64,000 bases of DNA from Pseudobutyrivibrio sp. GTDB taxonomy: Bacteria > Bacillota > Clostridia > Lachnospirales > Lachnospiraceae. The position numbers were made by a program, and so were the translations under genes. Positions 37,674 through 46,061 of this stretch are shown here, in pieces. Position 1 is the stretch's first letter; every line of letters begins with the position of its first letter. The DNA is taken from the NCBI GenBank assembly GCA_024697025.1, contig JAILGH010000046.1:1-64000 (forward strand). Reading direction: 5' to 3'. Under the pieces are notes generated by a model. The model had not been told where the DNA came from, made no database searches, and saw only the letters and a program-made list of their open reading frames with translations.

Positions 37674-38507
37674 TCAATCCTCTAATAAATCTAAAACTCT
37701 AACATCATCTCTTTTGTTGGAAACAAAGAGTGTGCCTTTATCCTTGTTCTCAAAAATACGGTGAATATTTCCAATGTGAGCACCATTAGTAATAACCATA
37801 TCTGCGCCAGAAAATGTAGCAATCTGAGCCGCTCTAAGCTTTGCAGTCATGCCTCCAGTGCCAACATCTGAAGTAGTGTCCGATGATGCCATGCTCATAA
37901 CCTTGTCGATGTCATCAACAACATCAACAAACTCAGCATCTGGATTAGTATTAGGATTGGCTGTGTATAAGCCATCTATATCTGAAAGTAAAATAAGAGC
38001 ATCTGCCTTCACAAGAGCAGCAACTATAGCTGATAAAGAATCATTATCACCAAACTGAATCTCGTGTGTTGCAACAGTATCATTCTCGTTTACAACTGGA
38101 ATAACACCAAGCTCAAATAAACGTTCAAATGTGTTTCGAGCATTGGCTCTAGACTCTGGGTCGGTCATAGTCTTTTTAGTCATAAGAATCTGACTAGCCT
38201 TCTGATTGTATTCTGAGAAAAGCTTTTGATATATTGACATAAGATAGGCCTGACCAATTGATGCACAAGCCTGCTTAGTTGCCAAATCAGATGGACGCTC
38301 CTTCAAACCTATAGCATAACGACCAACAGCAACAGCACCTGAAGATACAAGGCATACATCCTTGCCCTGAGCTCTCAAATCGCAAAGCTGTCTAACTAGT
38401 CGCTCAAGCTTAGTATAGTCTATATTTCCAGTGGCCTCATGTGTAATTGTAGATGAACCAACCTTAACAACCACTCTTTTCTTTTCTTTGAAATCGTGTC
38501 CGTACAT
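37674..38507 (-). CDS. proB: Glutamate 5-kinase, PUA-less form
   Basis: First step of proline synthesis (glutamate to glutamyl-5-phosphate). The amino-acid-kinase fold is complete: RVVVKVGSSTITHE, VSSGAVAVGRYAIGL, PVVNENDTVATHEIQFGDND and GTGGMTAKLRAAQIA. At 277 aa it lacks the C-terminal PUA domain of longer (about 370 aa) ProB enzymes, as in some other bacteria. First gene of a long operon down to zapA, with AGGAG before the ATG. Confidence 0.96.
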   Translation of the reverse strand: MYGHDFKEKKRVVVKVGSSTITHEATGNIDYTKLERLVRQLCDLRAQGKDVCLVSSGAVAVGRYAIGLKERPSDLATKQACASIGQAYLMSIYQKLFSEYNQKASQILMTKKTMTDPESRANARNTFERLFELGVIPVVNENDTVATHEIQFGDNDSLSAIVAALVKADALILLSDIDGLYTANPNTNPDAEFVDVVDDIDKVMSMASSDTTSDVGTGGMTAKLRAAQIATFSGADMVITNGAHIGNIHRIFENKDKGTLFVSNKRDDVRVLDLLED

Positions 38508-38533
38508 AGCGTTCTCCTATTTATATTCGCTTT

Positions 38534-38563
38534 ATCATACCACTAAAAATAGTTTAATGGCAA
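38534..38563 (-). promoter_or_regulatory. proB operon promoter
   Basis: -35 TTGCCA (38563..38558), 18-base spacer, -10 TATGAT (38539..38534). It starts directly after the T-run of the rnf terminator. Confidence 0.7.
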
Positions 38564-38578
38564 GAAGAAAAACAGTAA

Positions 38579-38629
38579 ACGCCTTGTTATGCTACCAAGC
38601 CATTAAAAAGCCAGGTAGCTACAAGGCGT
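38579..38629 (-). terminator. rnf operon terminator (large hairpin)
   Basis: ACGCCTTGT pairs perfectly with ACAAGGCGT, extended inward by AGCTACC with GGTAGC, followed on the minus strand by TTACTGTTTTT. It separates rnfB from the proB promoter. Confidence 0.8.
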
Positions 38630-38652
38630 AAATGATTTATTAAAAGATTATT

Positions 38653-39444
38653 CTAAAGAATAATATGACGTGGACAAGCCTCTGCACACTTTCCACAGCT
38701 TGTACACTTCTCTTGGTCAATATGAGCAAAGAATCCGTCAACGTGGATTGCATCAAACTCACAAACCTTCTCGCACTTGTGACAGCCGATACATCCAACC
38801 TTACATACACTCATAACATCTTTGCCCTTGTCGTTGTTGTGGCAACGAACAGCATGACCAAAGTCGTAAGGAATAAGCTCTATAAGGTGATTTGGACATG
38901 TATCTACACACTTTCCACATGCTTTACATGCCTCCTTATCAACAAGAGCTACACCATCAACGATGTGAATAGCATCGAAAGGACAGGCCTTTACGCAGGA
39001 ACCAAATCCCATACAGCCATAAGAGCAAGCCTTAGGACCACCTCCTGGAACAAAAGCCATGGCCTTACAATCCTCAACACCGTTGTAATCATACAACTGA
39101 GTAGCATTCTCGCAAGTTCCGTTACACATTACAAATGCAACCTTGCGAACGCCTTCCTCTGCAGCCACACCCATAATCTCAGAAATCTGAGCTGCAACAG
39201 GTGCTCCGCCTACAGGGCACTGATTAACCGGTGCTTCGCCCTTGGCAATTGCTGCAGCAAGACCAGAACAACCTGCGTATCCACAACCACCACAGTTATT
39301 GCCTGGTAAAACTCCAAGTACAGCCTCTTCTCGAGGATCTACTTCTACCTTAAACTTCTCAGACGAGAAGCAAAGGAAGAATCCAATAATACAACCAGTA
39401 GCGCCAACGATAACAGCTGCCAGTAAAATACCTGTTATACTCAT
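38653..39444 (-). CDS. rnfB: Rnf electron transport complex subunit B
   Basis: Iron-sulfur subunit that takes electrons from ferredoxin. An N-terminal membrane helix (about 5-27) is followed by the cysteine motif NNCGGCGYAGC, then ferredoxin-type clusters near CSYGCMGFGSCVKACP, CKACGKCVDTCP, CIGCHKCEKVCE and CTSCGKCAEACP. The 263 aa form a full-length clostridial RnfB. Last gene of the rnfCDGEAB operon, 13 bases after rnfA. Confidence 0.97.
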   Translation of the reverse strand: MSITGILLAAVIVGATGCIIGFFLCFSSEKFKVEVDPREEAVLGVLPGNNCGGCGYAGCSGLAAAIAKGEAPVNQCPVGGAPVAAQISEIMGVAAEEGVRKVAFVMCNGTCENATQLYDYNGVEDCKAMAFVPGGGPKACSYGCMGFGSCVKACPFDAIHIVDGVALVDKEACKACGKCVDTCPNHLIELIPYDFGHAVRCHNNDKGKDVMSVCKVGCIGCHKCEKVCEFDAIHVDGFFAHIDQEKCTSCGKCAEACPRHIIL

Positions 39445-39457
39445 AAGTCAGCCCTCC

Positions 39458-40042
39458 TTATATTACGCCAGAGAATCCAAGGAAAGCCATGGCCATAAGA
39501 CCTGCAGTAATAAGTACAATAGCTGAGCCCTTGAATGTTTCCGGAATATCGTTGTATTCGATTTTCTCTCTGATACCAGCCATGATAACGATGGCGATTG
39601 TAAAACCAACTGCAACACCGAAACCATTGATGACACTTTCAAGAATATCGTAGTTGTTAGTAACATTATTGATTGCTGTACCAAGCACAGCACAGTTCGT
39701 TGTGATAAGTGGAAGGTACACGCCAAGTGATTCATATAAAGCAGGGACACTCTTTTTAAGGAACATCTCCACAAACTGAACCAAGGCAGCAATAACCAAA
39801 ATAAATACGATTGTCTGCATGTACTCAAATCCTGTAGGAGCAAGTACATATTTGTAAATAAGACTGGCAACAAAGGAAGCTATCGTAATTACGAATATAA
39901 CAGCTCCGCCCATGCCGGCTGCAGTCTCAACCTTTTTAGATACACCAAGGAAAGGACAAAGGCCAAGGAACTGAGAAAGTACAACGTTATTTACAATTGC
40001 AGATGCAACTAAAAGTAAAATTAAACCTGTAAAATAACTCAT
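39458..40042 (-). CDS. rnfA: Rnf electron transport complex subunit A
   Basis: Integral membrane subunit (194 aa, about six helices) homologous to RnfE and NqrE, with NNVVLSQFLGLCPFLGVSKK and LPLITTNCAVLGTA supplying the conserved cysteines that hold a membrane iron-sulfur centre shared with RnfE. It shares one base with the rnfE stop (TAATG). Confidence 0.97.
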   Translation of the reverse strand: MSYFTGLILLLVASAIVNNVVLSQFLGLCPFLGVSKKVETAAGMGGAVIFVITIASFVASLIYKYVLAPTGFEYMQTIVFILVIAALVQFVEMFLKKSVPALYESLGVYLPLITTNCAVLGTAINNVTNNYDILESVINGFGVAVGFTIAIVIMAGIREKIEYNDIPETFKGSAIVLITAGLMAMAFLGFSGVI

Positions 40043-40908
40043 TATTCATCCTCCCCCTTTCCTTCTAACATTTCATCGGCATATGAAGAAGCGCGCCCTG
40101 CCTCCTCAACGTCCTCTGTATTATGCTGATTATCAGCATGCTTAACTTCGACATTAGTGTTTGGAACTGGCTTAGCCACATCCTTAGGATTAACAGGAAT
40201 CTCTTCTGGCTTAACATGTACCATTGACTTGCCAGTACATGCTGTAGAAAGTGTACAAGTAGTACAATCTCCTGCCAAGCAGCCCTGAACCTCAGGAAGA
40301 GGTCTTCCCTTTGCTTCCATCTTGCGACGAACAACGTTCATAACGGCCACAAGGAAGCCAAGAACTATAAATGCACCAGGCGCCAAACCAAACAATGTGA
40401 TGTGGTAATCGTTTAAAGGCTTGATTGCAATATCAAATACTGAACCATTGCCAAGAACCTCTCTAACTATACCAATAAATGTAAGACCAACTGTAAAACC
40501 AAGACCCATACCAACTCCATCGAAAAGTGATGGAATAACTGGATTCTTGGAAGCATAACTTTCTGCACGTCCTAAGATGATACAGTTAACAACAATAAGT
40601 GGAATGTAAATTCCAAGTGATGCATAAAGTGAAGGTGTAAAGCCCTGCATCAAGAACTGTACTATCGTAACGAAGGATGCCACTACTACAATGAACGCTG
40701 GCATTCTAACTCTGTCAGGAATAAGATTTCTAAGGGCAGAAATCATAATGTTGGAAAGAACAAGTACAACTGTTGTTGAAAGTCCCATACCTATACCGTT
40801 GATAGCCGATGTGGTAACAGCAAGTGTTGGACACATACCAAGCATCAATACAAAAGTAGGATTTTCTTTCCAAAGACCATTTACTAATCGTTCTATATTC
40901 TTATTCAT
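40042..40908 (-). CDS. rnfE: Rnf electron transport complex subunit E with cysteine-bearing C-terminal extension
   Basis: Residues 1-200 are a normal RnfE: six membrane helices, FVLMLGMCPTLAVTTSAINGIGMG and IPLIVVNCIILGRAE with the membrane Fe-S cysteines. After RRKMEAKGRPLPEVQG comes an extra soluble tail of about 80 residues with C210, C215, C218 and C224 (C-x4-C-x2-C-x5-C), then an acidic low-complexity end. RnfE is usually about 200-235 aa. The tail would be cytosolic if topology follows the family. It overlaps rnfG by 8 bases. Confidence 0.96.
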   Translation of the reverse strand: MNKNIERLVNGLWKENPTFVLMLGMCPTLAVTTSAINGIGMGLSTTVVLVLSNIMISALRNLIPDRVRMPAFIVVVASFVTIVQFLMQGFTPSLYASLGIYIPLIVVNCIILGRAESYASKNPVIPSLFDGVGMGLGFTVGLTFIGIVREVLGNGSVFDIAIKPLNDYHITLFGLAPGAFIVLGFLVAVMNVVRRKMEAKGRPLPEVQGCLAGDCTTCTLSTACTGKSMVHVKPEEIPVNPKDVAKPVPNTNVEVKHADNQHNTEDVEEAGRASSYADEMLEGKGEDE

Positions 40909-41524
40909 CTACAGCACCTCCTACTAATGAATTAAAGTAGGTAACGCCAGCATTGACACCATTTGTAACTGCACGAGATGTAATTGTAGCAGCCGAAATA
41001 GCATCAATCTCAGAAGAATTAGACGCACCAGTCTTTGTTACTGTAAAAATCTCAGCCTTTCTGTTTTCGAACTGATATGAGAATGTACCAGCTCCTGTAT
41101 CTCTGGCCTTCATACCAAGACCAGCTGTCTCAGAAATGCTTGTGATTGAATAACCATTTAAAACACCATCGTTGGTAACACCAAGAGAGAATGTAATATC
41201 TCCGCCGTAACCAGCCTTACTAGTAACTGTAATTACGTATCCAATTGGATTGCCATCGGCATCAAGCGCCTGAACACAATTGTCAATTGTATCATCTGTA
41301 AAACCTGCTTTTACAACGATGTCTGTAGCCTTTGCTGAATCAAAACCGTCCATATCAGCAAAGGACTTAGCATCTGAAAAAACAGTCTGATAAGCCTTTT
41401 GTAAAGCGTCTTCCTCAGCCTTTGCAATAGGCCCCTTAGTAATCTCATATACTAAACCAAGAGCGAATCCAGCAATAACTGTGATACAAGTAAGAACCAA
41501 AGCATCTTTAACTAATTTATTCAT
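40901..41524 (-). CDS. rnfG: Rnf electron transport complex subunit G
   Basis: FMN-carrying subunit facing outside. One N-terminal membrane helix (about 8-28), then the FMN-binding domain with GYGGDITFSLGV, ETAGLGMKA and DAISAATITSRAV, where a Thr of the S-x-T-x-[ST]-x-AV motif carries FMN by phosphoester bond. The 207 aa are typical. It overlaps rnfD and rnfE by 8 bases each. Confidence 0.96.
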   Translation of the reverse strand: MNKLVKDALVLTCITVIAGFALGLVYEITKGPIAKAEEDALQKAYQTVFSDAKSFADMDGFDSAKATDIVVKAGFTDDTIDNCVQALDADGNPIGYVITVTSKAGYGGDITFSLGVTNDGVLNGYSITSISETAGLGMKARDTGAGTFSYQFENRKAEIFTVTKTGASNSSEIDAISAATITSRAVTNGVNAGVTYFNSLVGGAVDE

Positions 41525-42473
41525 TAGCCTTCACCTCCTTTGGTTTTTTGACTCTTGTAACGCCAAAAGCACGAGGTACTGTAACCTTTTCAATTAAAGG
41601 TACAAGTAAATTACTGAAAATAATAGCAAAGCTAACACCCTCTGCACTATTTCCAAATATTCTAAATATACCTGTAAGAACACCTAGACAAATACCAAAT
41701 AGTACCTTGCCCATAGGTGTAATTGGTGAGGTAACGTAATCTGTTGCCATAAAGAAGGCACCAAGCATAAGACCACCACCACAAAGATGAGCAACAATAA
41801 ATGTTGAATCAAGTCCATGTCCACCAAAGAGAACAAGGAAAACTACAAAAGAACAGATATATACACCAGGAATTGTAAGATCGATAACTCCAAGTAAAAT
41901 CAGAATGATTGCTCCAATCAAAATACAGATTGTACTAGTCTCACCGATTGTACCTCCTGTACGTCCAATTAACATATCAATAGTATTAACAGCCTCACCG
42001 CTCTTTAAAAGTGCAAGAGGTGTTGCACCAGCAACTCCATCAAACTCAAAATGAGTCATTGTTGCAGCAAATGATATTACAAGAAATACTCTACCGCCTA
42101 ATGCTGGGTTCATGAAGTTCTGACCAAGTCCGCCAAAGAGCATCTTAACAACTACAATGGCAAAAACACTACCGATAACAGCTTGCCAAATTGGAAGTGT
42201 ATGTGGCAGGTTGAGGGCAAGTAATAAACCAGTAACTGCAGCACTTAAATCTCCTACAGTACTCTTCTTGCCGATGGCCTTTTCAAATAAATACTCTGAT
42301 AAAACACATGTCGCCATACAGACAACAACTAAAGCCAAAGCTCTTAAACCAAAATTGAAAATTCCAAAAATTGTAGTTGGCATAAGTGCAAGAATCACAT
42401 AGAGCATGATTCTAGTGGTGTCGTCCTTTGCTCGCACATGTGGTGAAGAAGAAACCTTTAATAAATCGCTCAT
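41517..42473 (-). CDS. rnfD: Rnf electron transport complex subunit D
   Basis: Polytopic membrane subunit (318 aa, about nine helices) with covalent FMN on the Thr of GATPLA. Other family features are SSPHVRAKDDTTRIM, GGLGQNFMNPALGGRVFL and ATDYVTSPITPMGK. It lies 17 bases downstream of rnfC. Confidence 0.97.
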   Translation of the reverse strand: MSDLLKVSSSPHVRAKDDTTRIMLYVILALMPTTIFGIFNFGLRALALVVVCMATCVLSEYLFEKAIGKKSTVGDLSAAVTGLLLALNLPHTLPIWQAVIGSVFAIVVVKMLFGGLGQNFMNPALGGRVFLVISFAATMTHFEFDGVAGATPLALLKSGEAVNTIDMLIGRTGGTIGETSTICILIGAIILILLGVIDLTIPGVYICSFVVFLVLFGGHGLDSTFIVAHLCGGGLMLGAFFMATDYVTSPITPMGKVLFGICLGVLTGIFRIFGNSAEGVSFAIIFSNLLVPLIEKVTVPRAFGVTRVKKPKEVKANE

Positions 42474-42490
42474 TTCTCACCTTATCCTTT

Positions 42491-43810
42491 CTACTTTTTT
42501 CTCTTGTCTGCAAGAACCATCTTTTTCATGGTCTTGATTGCTTGAGCAAGTGGCTTTCTTGCAGGGCAAGCAAAGCTACAGCTACCGCACTCTATACACT
42601 CAAGTCCATACCACTTTTCAAACTCTGCCTTGTCGCCTTGGTCTGAGAACTTTGAAAGTCGTGATGGAATAAGATTTTCAGGACAAGCGCTAACACATCG
42701 GCCGCAATTAATGCAAGCAGTTGTCTCAAAGGAAGAAACCTCATCCTGTGACAAACAAAGAAGCGCACCGGATGTCTTAGTTGTAGGAACATCCACATCC
42801 ATAAGTGCAAATCCCATCATAGGACCACCAGAAATAAGCTTCTTAGGTGGACGAACATAGCCGCCAGCAGCCTCAAGAATCTCTTTGCAGCTGGTACCAA
42901 TGCATATTCTAAAGTTGCGAGGCTCCATAACAGAATCGCCAGTAACAGTAAAGATTCTGTCCATAACAGGCTTGCCCTCAACAACTGCCGTATAAACAGC
43001 ATTGATTGTGGCAACATTATCAACGATACAACCAGCATCTGCAGGAAGCATCTTGGAGTTGATTTCTCGACCTGTACAAGCCTTGATAAGTTGACGCTCA
43101 CCACCCTGAGGGTACTTTGTCATAAGAGGTACTACTTCAATACGGCTCTCGTTTTGAGTGAGCTTTTGCAAAGATGCAATAACATCAGCCTTGTTATCCT
43201 CGATACCAAGAAGCCCCTTAGCTTTAGGGAATAGCTGAAGAATAATCTTCATTCCTGTAATAAGCTTCTCAGGCTCCTCTACCATTGAGCGATAATCAGA
43301 TGTAAGATATGGCTCACACTCTGCGCAATTGGCAATGATGTACTCAATCTTTTCCGGGTTGTTTGGAGAAAGCTTAACATGTGTTGGGAAACCTGCGCCT
43401 CCCATACCAACTACTCCGGCATCTTGAATCTTTTTGATGATGTCCTCGTTTGAAAGATCTGTGTAATCCTCACATCCTTCAAAACCAGTTTCAATAAACT
43501 TTCCATCACTTTCGATGATGATGGAATTAACCAAGTCGCCAGTGGCTACACGTCTAGGTTCGATGGCTTTAACTGAACCGGAAACAGAAGAAAAAATCGG
43601 TGCAGAAACGAATCCGCCTGCTTCTGCTATCTTCTGGCCCCTAAGCACAGTATCACCAACCGAAACACACGCTGTCGCTGGTGCACCAATGTGTTGCGAT
43701 AATGGATAGACCATTTCGCCCTGTGGCTTCAATTCCTTAGTAGGCTTTTCTTTAGAAAGCTCTTTTCCGTCGTAAGGATGAACGCCGCCCTTAAAAGTCC
43801 TAAGACCCAT
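42491..43810 (-). CDS. rnfC: Rnf electron transport complex subunit C
   Basis: Peripheral NAD+-reducing subunit with FMN and iron-sulfur clusters. GGVHPYDGKELSKEKP opens it; GMGGAGFPTHVKL is the nucleotide/FMN glycine-rich loop; SLBB-type and biotin-like parts follow; two clusters lie in CINCGRCVSACP and CIECGSCSFACP near the end. The 439 aa are standard. First gene of the operon. Confidence 0.97.
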   Translation of the reverse strand: MGLRTFKGGVHPYDGKELSKEKPTKELKPQGEMVYPLSQHIGAPATACVSVGDTVLRGQKIAEAGGFVSAPIFSSVSGSVKAIEPRRVATGDLVNSIIIESDGKFIETGFEGCEDYTDLSNEDIIKKIQDAGVVGMGGAGFPTHVKLSPNNPEKIEYIIANCAECEPYLTSDYRSMVEEPEKLITGMKIILQLFPKAKGLLGIEDNKADVIASLQKLTQNESRIEVVPLMTKYPQGGERQLIKACTGREINSKMLPADAGCIVDNVATINAVYTAVVEGKPVMDRIFTVTGDSVMEPRNFRICIGTSCKEILEAAGGYVRPPKKLISGGPMMGFALMDVDVPTTKTSGALLCLSQDEVSSFETTACINCGRCVSACPENLIPSRLSKFSDQGDKAEFEKWYGLECIECGSCSFACPARKPLAQAIKTMKKMVLADKRKK

Positions 43811-43892
43811 CAGCTTTACCCCTCTTTCTTTTAAAAGTAAACTAATTTAGAATTAATGTTATATAGAACTCCTAATTAACTCTCATATGAAA

Positions 43893-43901
43893 ATTATATC
43901 A
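43893..43901 (-). promoter_or_regulatory. Possible rnf promoter (extended -10)
   Basis: TGATATAAT on the minus strand is an extended -10 box about 83 bases before rnfC. No convincing -35 was seen. The rest of the 207-base gap to the plus-strand gene is AT-rich, with no riboswitch-like structure noticed. Confidence 0.4.
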
Positions 43902-44017
43902 TTTTAAAGATGAATAAAAGAGAATAATTATCACTTATATTGTACATTTTTAAGTACCAAACCAATAGATATAGTGTAATATAATGGAGTGACTTCAAAA
44001 TACCAGAGGATTAATTT

Positions 44018-45079
44018 ATGGAAATCATAAGCAACAATTACGAAATTGATAATATAAGCTATTCATTAAAAAAATATTTCACTGCCAACACAATATTTTT
44101 TGATATAGAGTGCACCGGACTTTCACCAAGAAAGTCATTTATATACATGATTGGCTATGCCACAAGACTAGGCAACAAAATCACAATCACTCAGCTTCTT
44201 GCAAATAATGAATCTGAGGAACTAGAAATTCTACAGGAATTTGAAAAAGTTCTCAACCAATACGATTGCCTCTTAGGATTTAATTCCACTCGATTTGACG
44301 AGTCATTTATCGTTGAAAGATGTCGCAAATATCGTTTCAATACCTCAATCAAATCAAAGCGTCATATAGATATGTACCTTACAACAACCAAGGCAAAATG
44401 CCTTCTTGATTTGCCAAATTACAAGCAAAAAACAATCGAAGAATTCCTAGGATTGCATCGAGATGATAAATATAATGGCGGCGAATTAATCCCAGTCTAT
44501 CAGCACTATTCTTTAGTTGGCGACGAGGAATCTAAGAACCTTATCCTCCTACACAACTTCGAGGATGTAAAAGGTATGATTTATATTGCTGACATACTAT
44601 CCTATTCAGATTTACTTACTGATGAAATAACCTTTGTTAAAAAAGAAATGGACGATTCAAAATTAAGATTTGAAGTGGCATGTAATGTATCCTTGCCATG
44701 TCCAATTAATAAAATTCGTGATTACGGAATATATATGATTAAAGATAATCGTATATACGTTACTTTAAATCTTTTCAAAGGAAGCTTATATACCTTCTTA
44801 CCAGATTTCAGAAACTATTATTATTTAATCGAAGAAGATATCATTATTCCAAAATCTATTGGAGAAAGTATGGATAAAGCCAACAGAAGACCTGCCTCTA
44901 AAAGAGATTGCAAGGTATCACTAGAAGCCTCTTTTGTATCTCTTCCAGACAAGCTTGACGTGGGTTCAAATACAAGAATATTTAAACCTGAATACGATTC
45001 TAAAGAAGCATTCGTAAATGCAGATGATATATCAGACTTACTTCTTGTTAAAATAGCAAAATATATGCTTAAACATTAA
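44018..45079 (+). CDS. YprB-like ribonuclease H-fold exonuclease
   Basis: RNase H-like 3'-5' exonuclease domain of the YprB family. Acidic DEDD-type residues are visible: FFDIECTGLSP (Asp29, Glu31), LLGFNSTRFDESF and HNFEDVKGM. The remaining 140 residues resemble no known domain and lack the TPR-like part of B. subtilis YprB. The 353 aa are preceded by AGAGGA. One of only three plus-strand genes; divergent from rnf and convergent with cheR, with a shared terminator. Natural substrate unknown. Confidence 0.82.
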   Translation: MEIISNNYEIDNISYSLKKYFTANTIFFDIECTGLSPRKSFIYMIGYATRLGNKITITQLLANNESEELEILQEFEKVLNQYDCLLGFNSTRFDESFIVERCRKYRFNTSIKSKRHIDMYLTTTKAKCLLDLPNYKQKTIEEFLGLHRDDKYNGGELIPVYQHYSLVGDEESKNLILLHNFEDVKGMIYIADILSYSDLLTDEITFVKKEMDDSKLRFEVACNVSLPCPINKIRDYGIYMIKDNRIYVTLNLFKGSLYTFLPDFRNYYYLIEEDIIIPKSIGESMDKANRRPASKRDCKVSLEASFVSLPDKLDVGSNTRIFKPEYDSKEAFVNADDISDLLLVKIAKYMLKH

Positions 45080-45083
45080 AAAA

Positions 45084-45105
45084 GCTTCAGCTTTTAAGCT
45101 GAAGC
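45084..45105. terminator. Bidirectional terminator between the YprB-like gene and cheR
   Basis: GCTTCAGCTT / AAGCTGAAGC is a perfect stem with a TT loop, flanked by an A-run on the left and a T-run on the right, so it serves both converging genes. Confidence 0.9.
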
Positions 45106-45115
45106 AATTTTTTAC

Positions 45116-45889
45116 TTAAACTTTTTCATAGTAGAATGAATATCTACGCTTATATCCAAGCTCTTTATAGTCGATAACCTGCTCTGTTGAACCTATGAAA
45201 AGTATGCCGCCCTGCTTAAGAGACTTGCAGAACTTATCATAGACTACTGCCTTGGCCTCATCGGTAAAGTAAATCAATACATTTCTACAAACAATCATAT
45301 CGTAATTAGATGGGTATGGATCTCTAAGGAGATTGTGCTCCTTAAACTCAACACATCTCTTGATTTCATCACTAATCTGGTATGAACCACCAACAGGTGT
45401 AAAATACTTTTTCTTTAAATCAGCAGGAACGTTTGCAATACTCTTAGCACTATATAGTCCAACCTTTGCAGTTGCAATAACCTGCTTGTCCAAATCAGTA
45501 GCAAAAATCTTAATTTTACTAAGTGGAACAAGAGTAGAAAGAGCCATTACAAGTGAATATGGCTCATCACCTGTAGAGCATGCAGCGCTCCAAATCTTTA
45601 ACTGCTCCCCAGACTTCTTAATAAGCTCTGGCATAAATTCCTTTACCATAAGCTCCCATTGATCTGGATTTCTATAAAATTCTGATACATTTATGGTAAG
45701 GAAATTGATAAACTCATCAAAAACTTGCTTGTCAGCCTTTAACAAAGCTACGTATTCCTCGTAGGTCTTGCATTTATTTTTAACAACTAAAGAATCTATG
45801 CGACGGCGCATTTGCTTTTCTTTATATGCGTCCAAATCTATTTTAGTTAAGGAGTATATACTTTTCTTGAATCCTTCGTAATTCTCCAT
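45116..45889 (-). CDS. cheR: CheR-type protein-glutamate O-methyltransferase
   Basis: Methylates glutamates of chemoreceptors. An N-terminal CheR helical domain (to about residue 75) precedes the SAM-binding domain with IWSAACSTGDEPYSLVMAL, IFATDLDKQVIATAK, YDMIVCRNVLIYF and GGILFIGSTEQV. The start at 45889 (MENYEGF, 257 aa) has AGGAGA 7 bases upstream; the longer frame starts with TTG. No other chemotaxis gene is adjacent, so the partner receptor is elsewhere. Confidence 0.94.
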   Translation of the reverse strand: MENYEGFKKSIYSLTKIDLDAYKEKQMRRRIDSLVVKNKCKTYEEYVALLKADKQVFDEFINFLTINVSEFYRNPDQWELMVKEFMPELIKKSGEQLKIWSAACSTGDEPYSLVMALSTLVPLSKIKIFATDLDKQVIATAKVGLYSAKSIANVPADLKKKYFTPVGGSYQISDEIKRCVEFKEHNLLRDPYPSNYDMIVCRNVLIYFTDEAKAVVYDKFCKSLKQGGILFIGSTEQVIDYKELGYKRRYSFYYEKV

Positions 45890-46022
45890 GCTAAATTCTC
45901 CTATCAATTTATTTATACGAATCTAAAATACATTTTACCTAATATTTGTGTAAAAAATGTTACTTATTCCCCTAACACAAAGAATATAAAAACTATAAAT
46001 CATATTCCTCTCCAAGTAAAAA

Positions 46023-46047
46023 CAGACCTAGGTAAAACCTAGGCCTG
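46023..46047 (-). terminator. rpsA terminator
   Basis: CAGGCCTAGGT pairs with ACCTAGGTCTG around a short T loop, followed on the minus strand by TTTTTAC. Confidence 0.85.
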
Positions 46048-46061
46048 TAGAAAATCTAGAA

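Noticed and set aside
39463-39873. 136-codon open frame on the minus strand inside rnfA
   Set aside because: It is a different frame of the same strand as rnfA, has no ribosome binding site and no protein-like pattern; rnfA itself is fully conserved.
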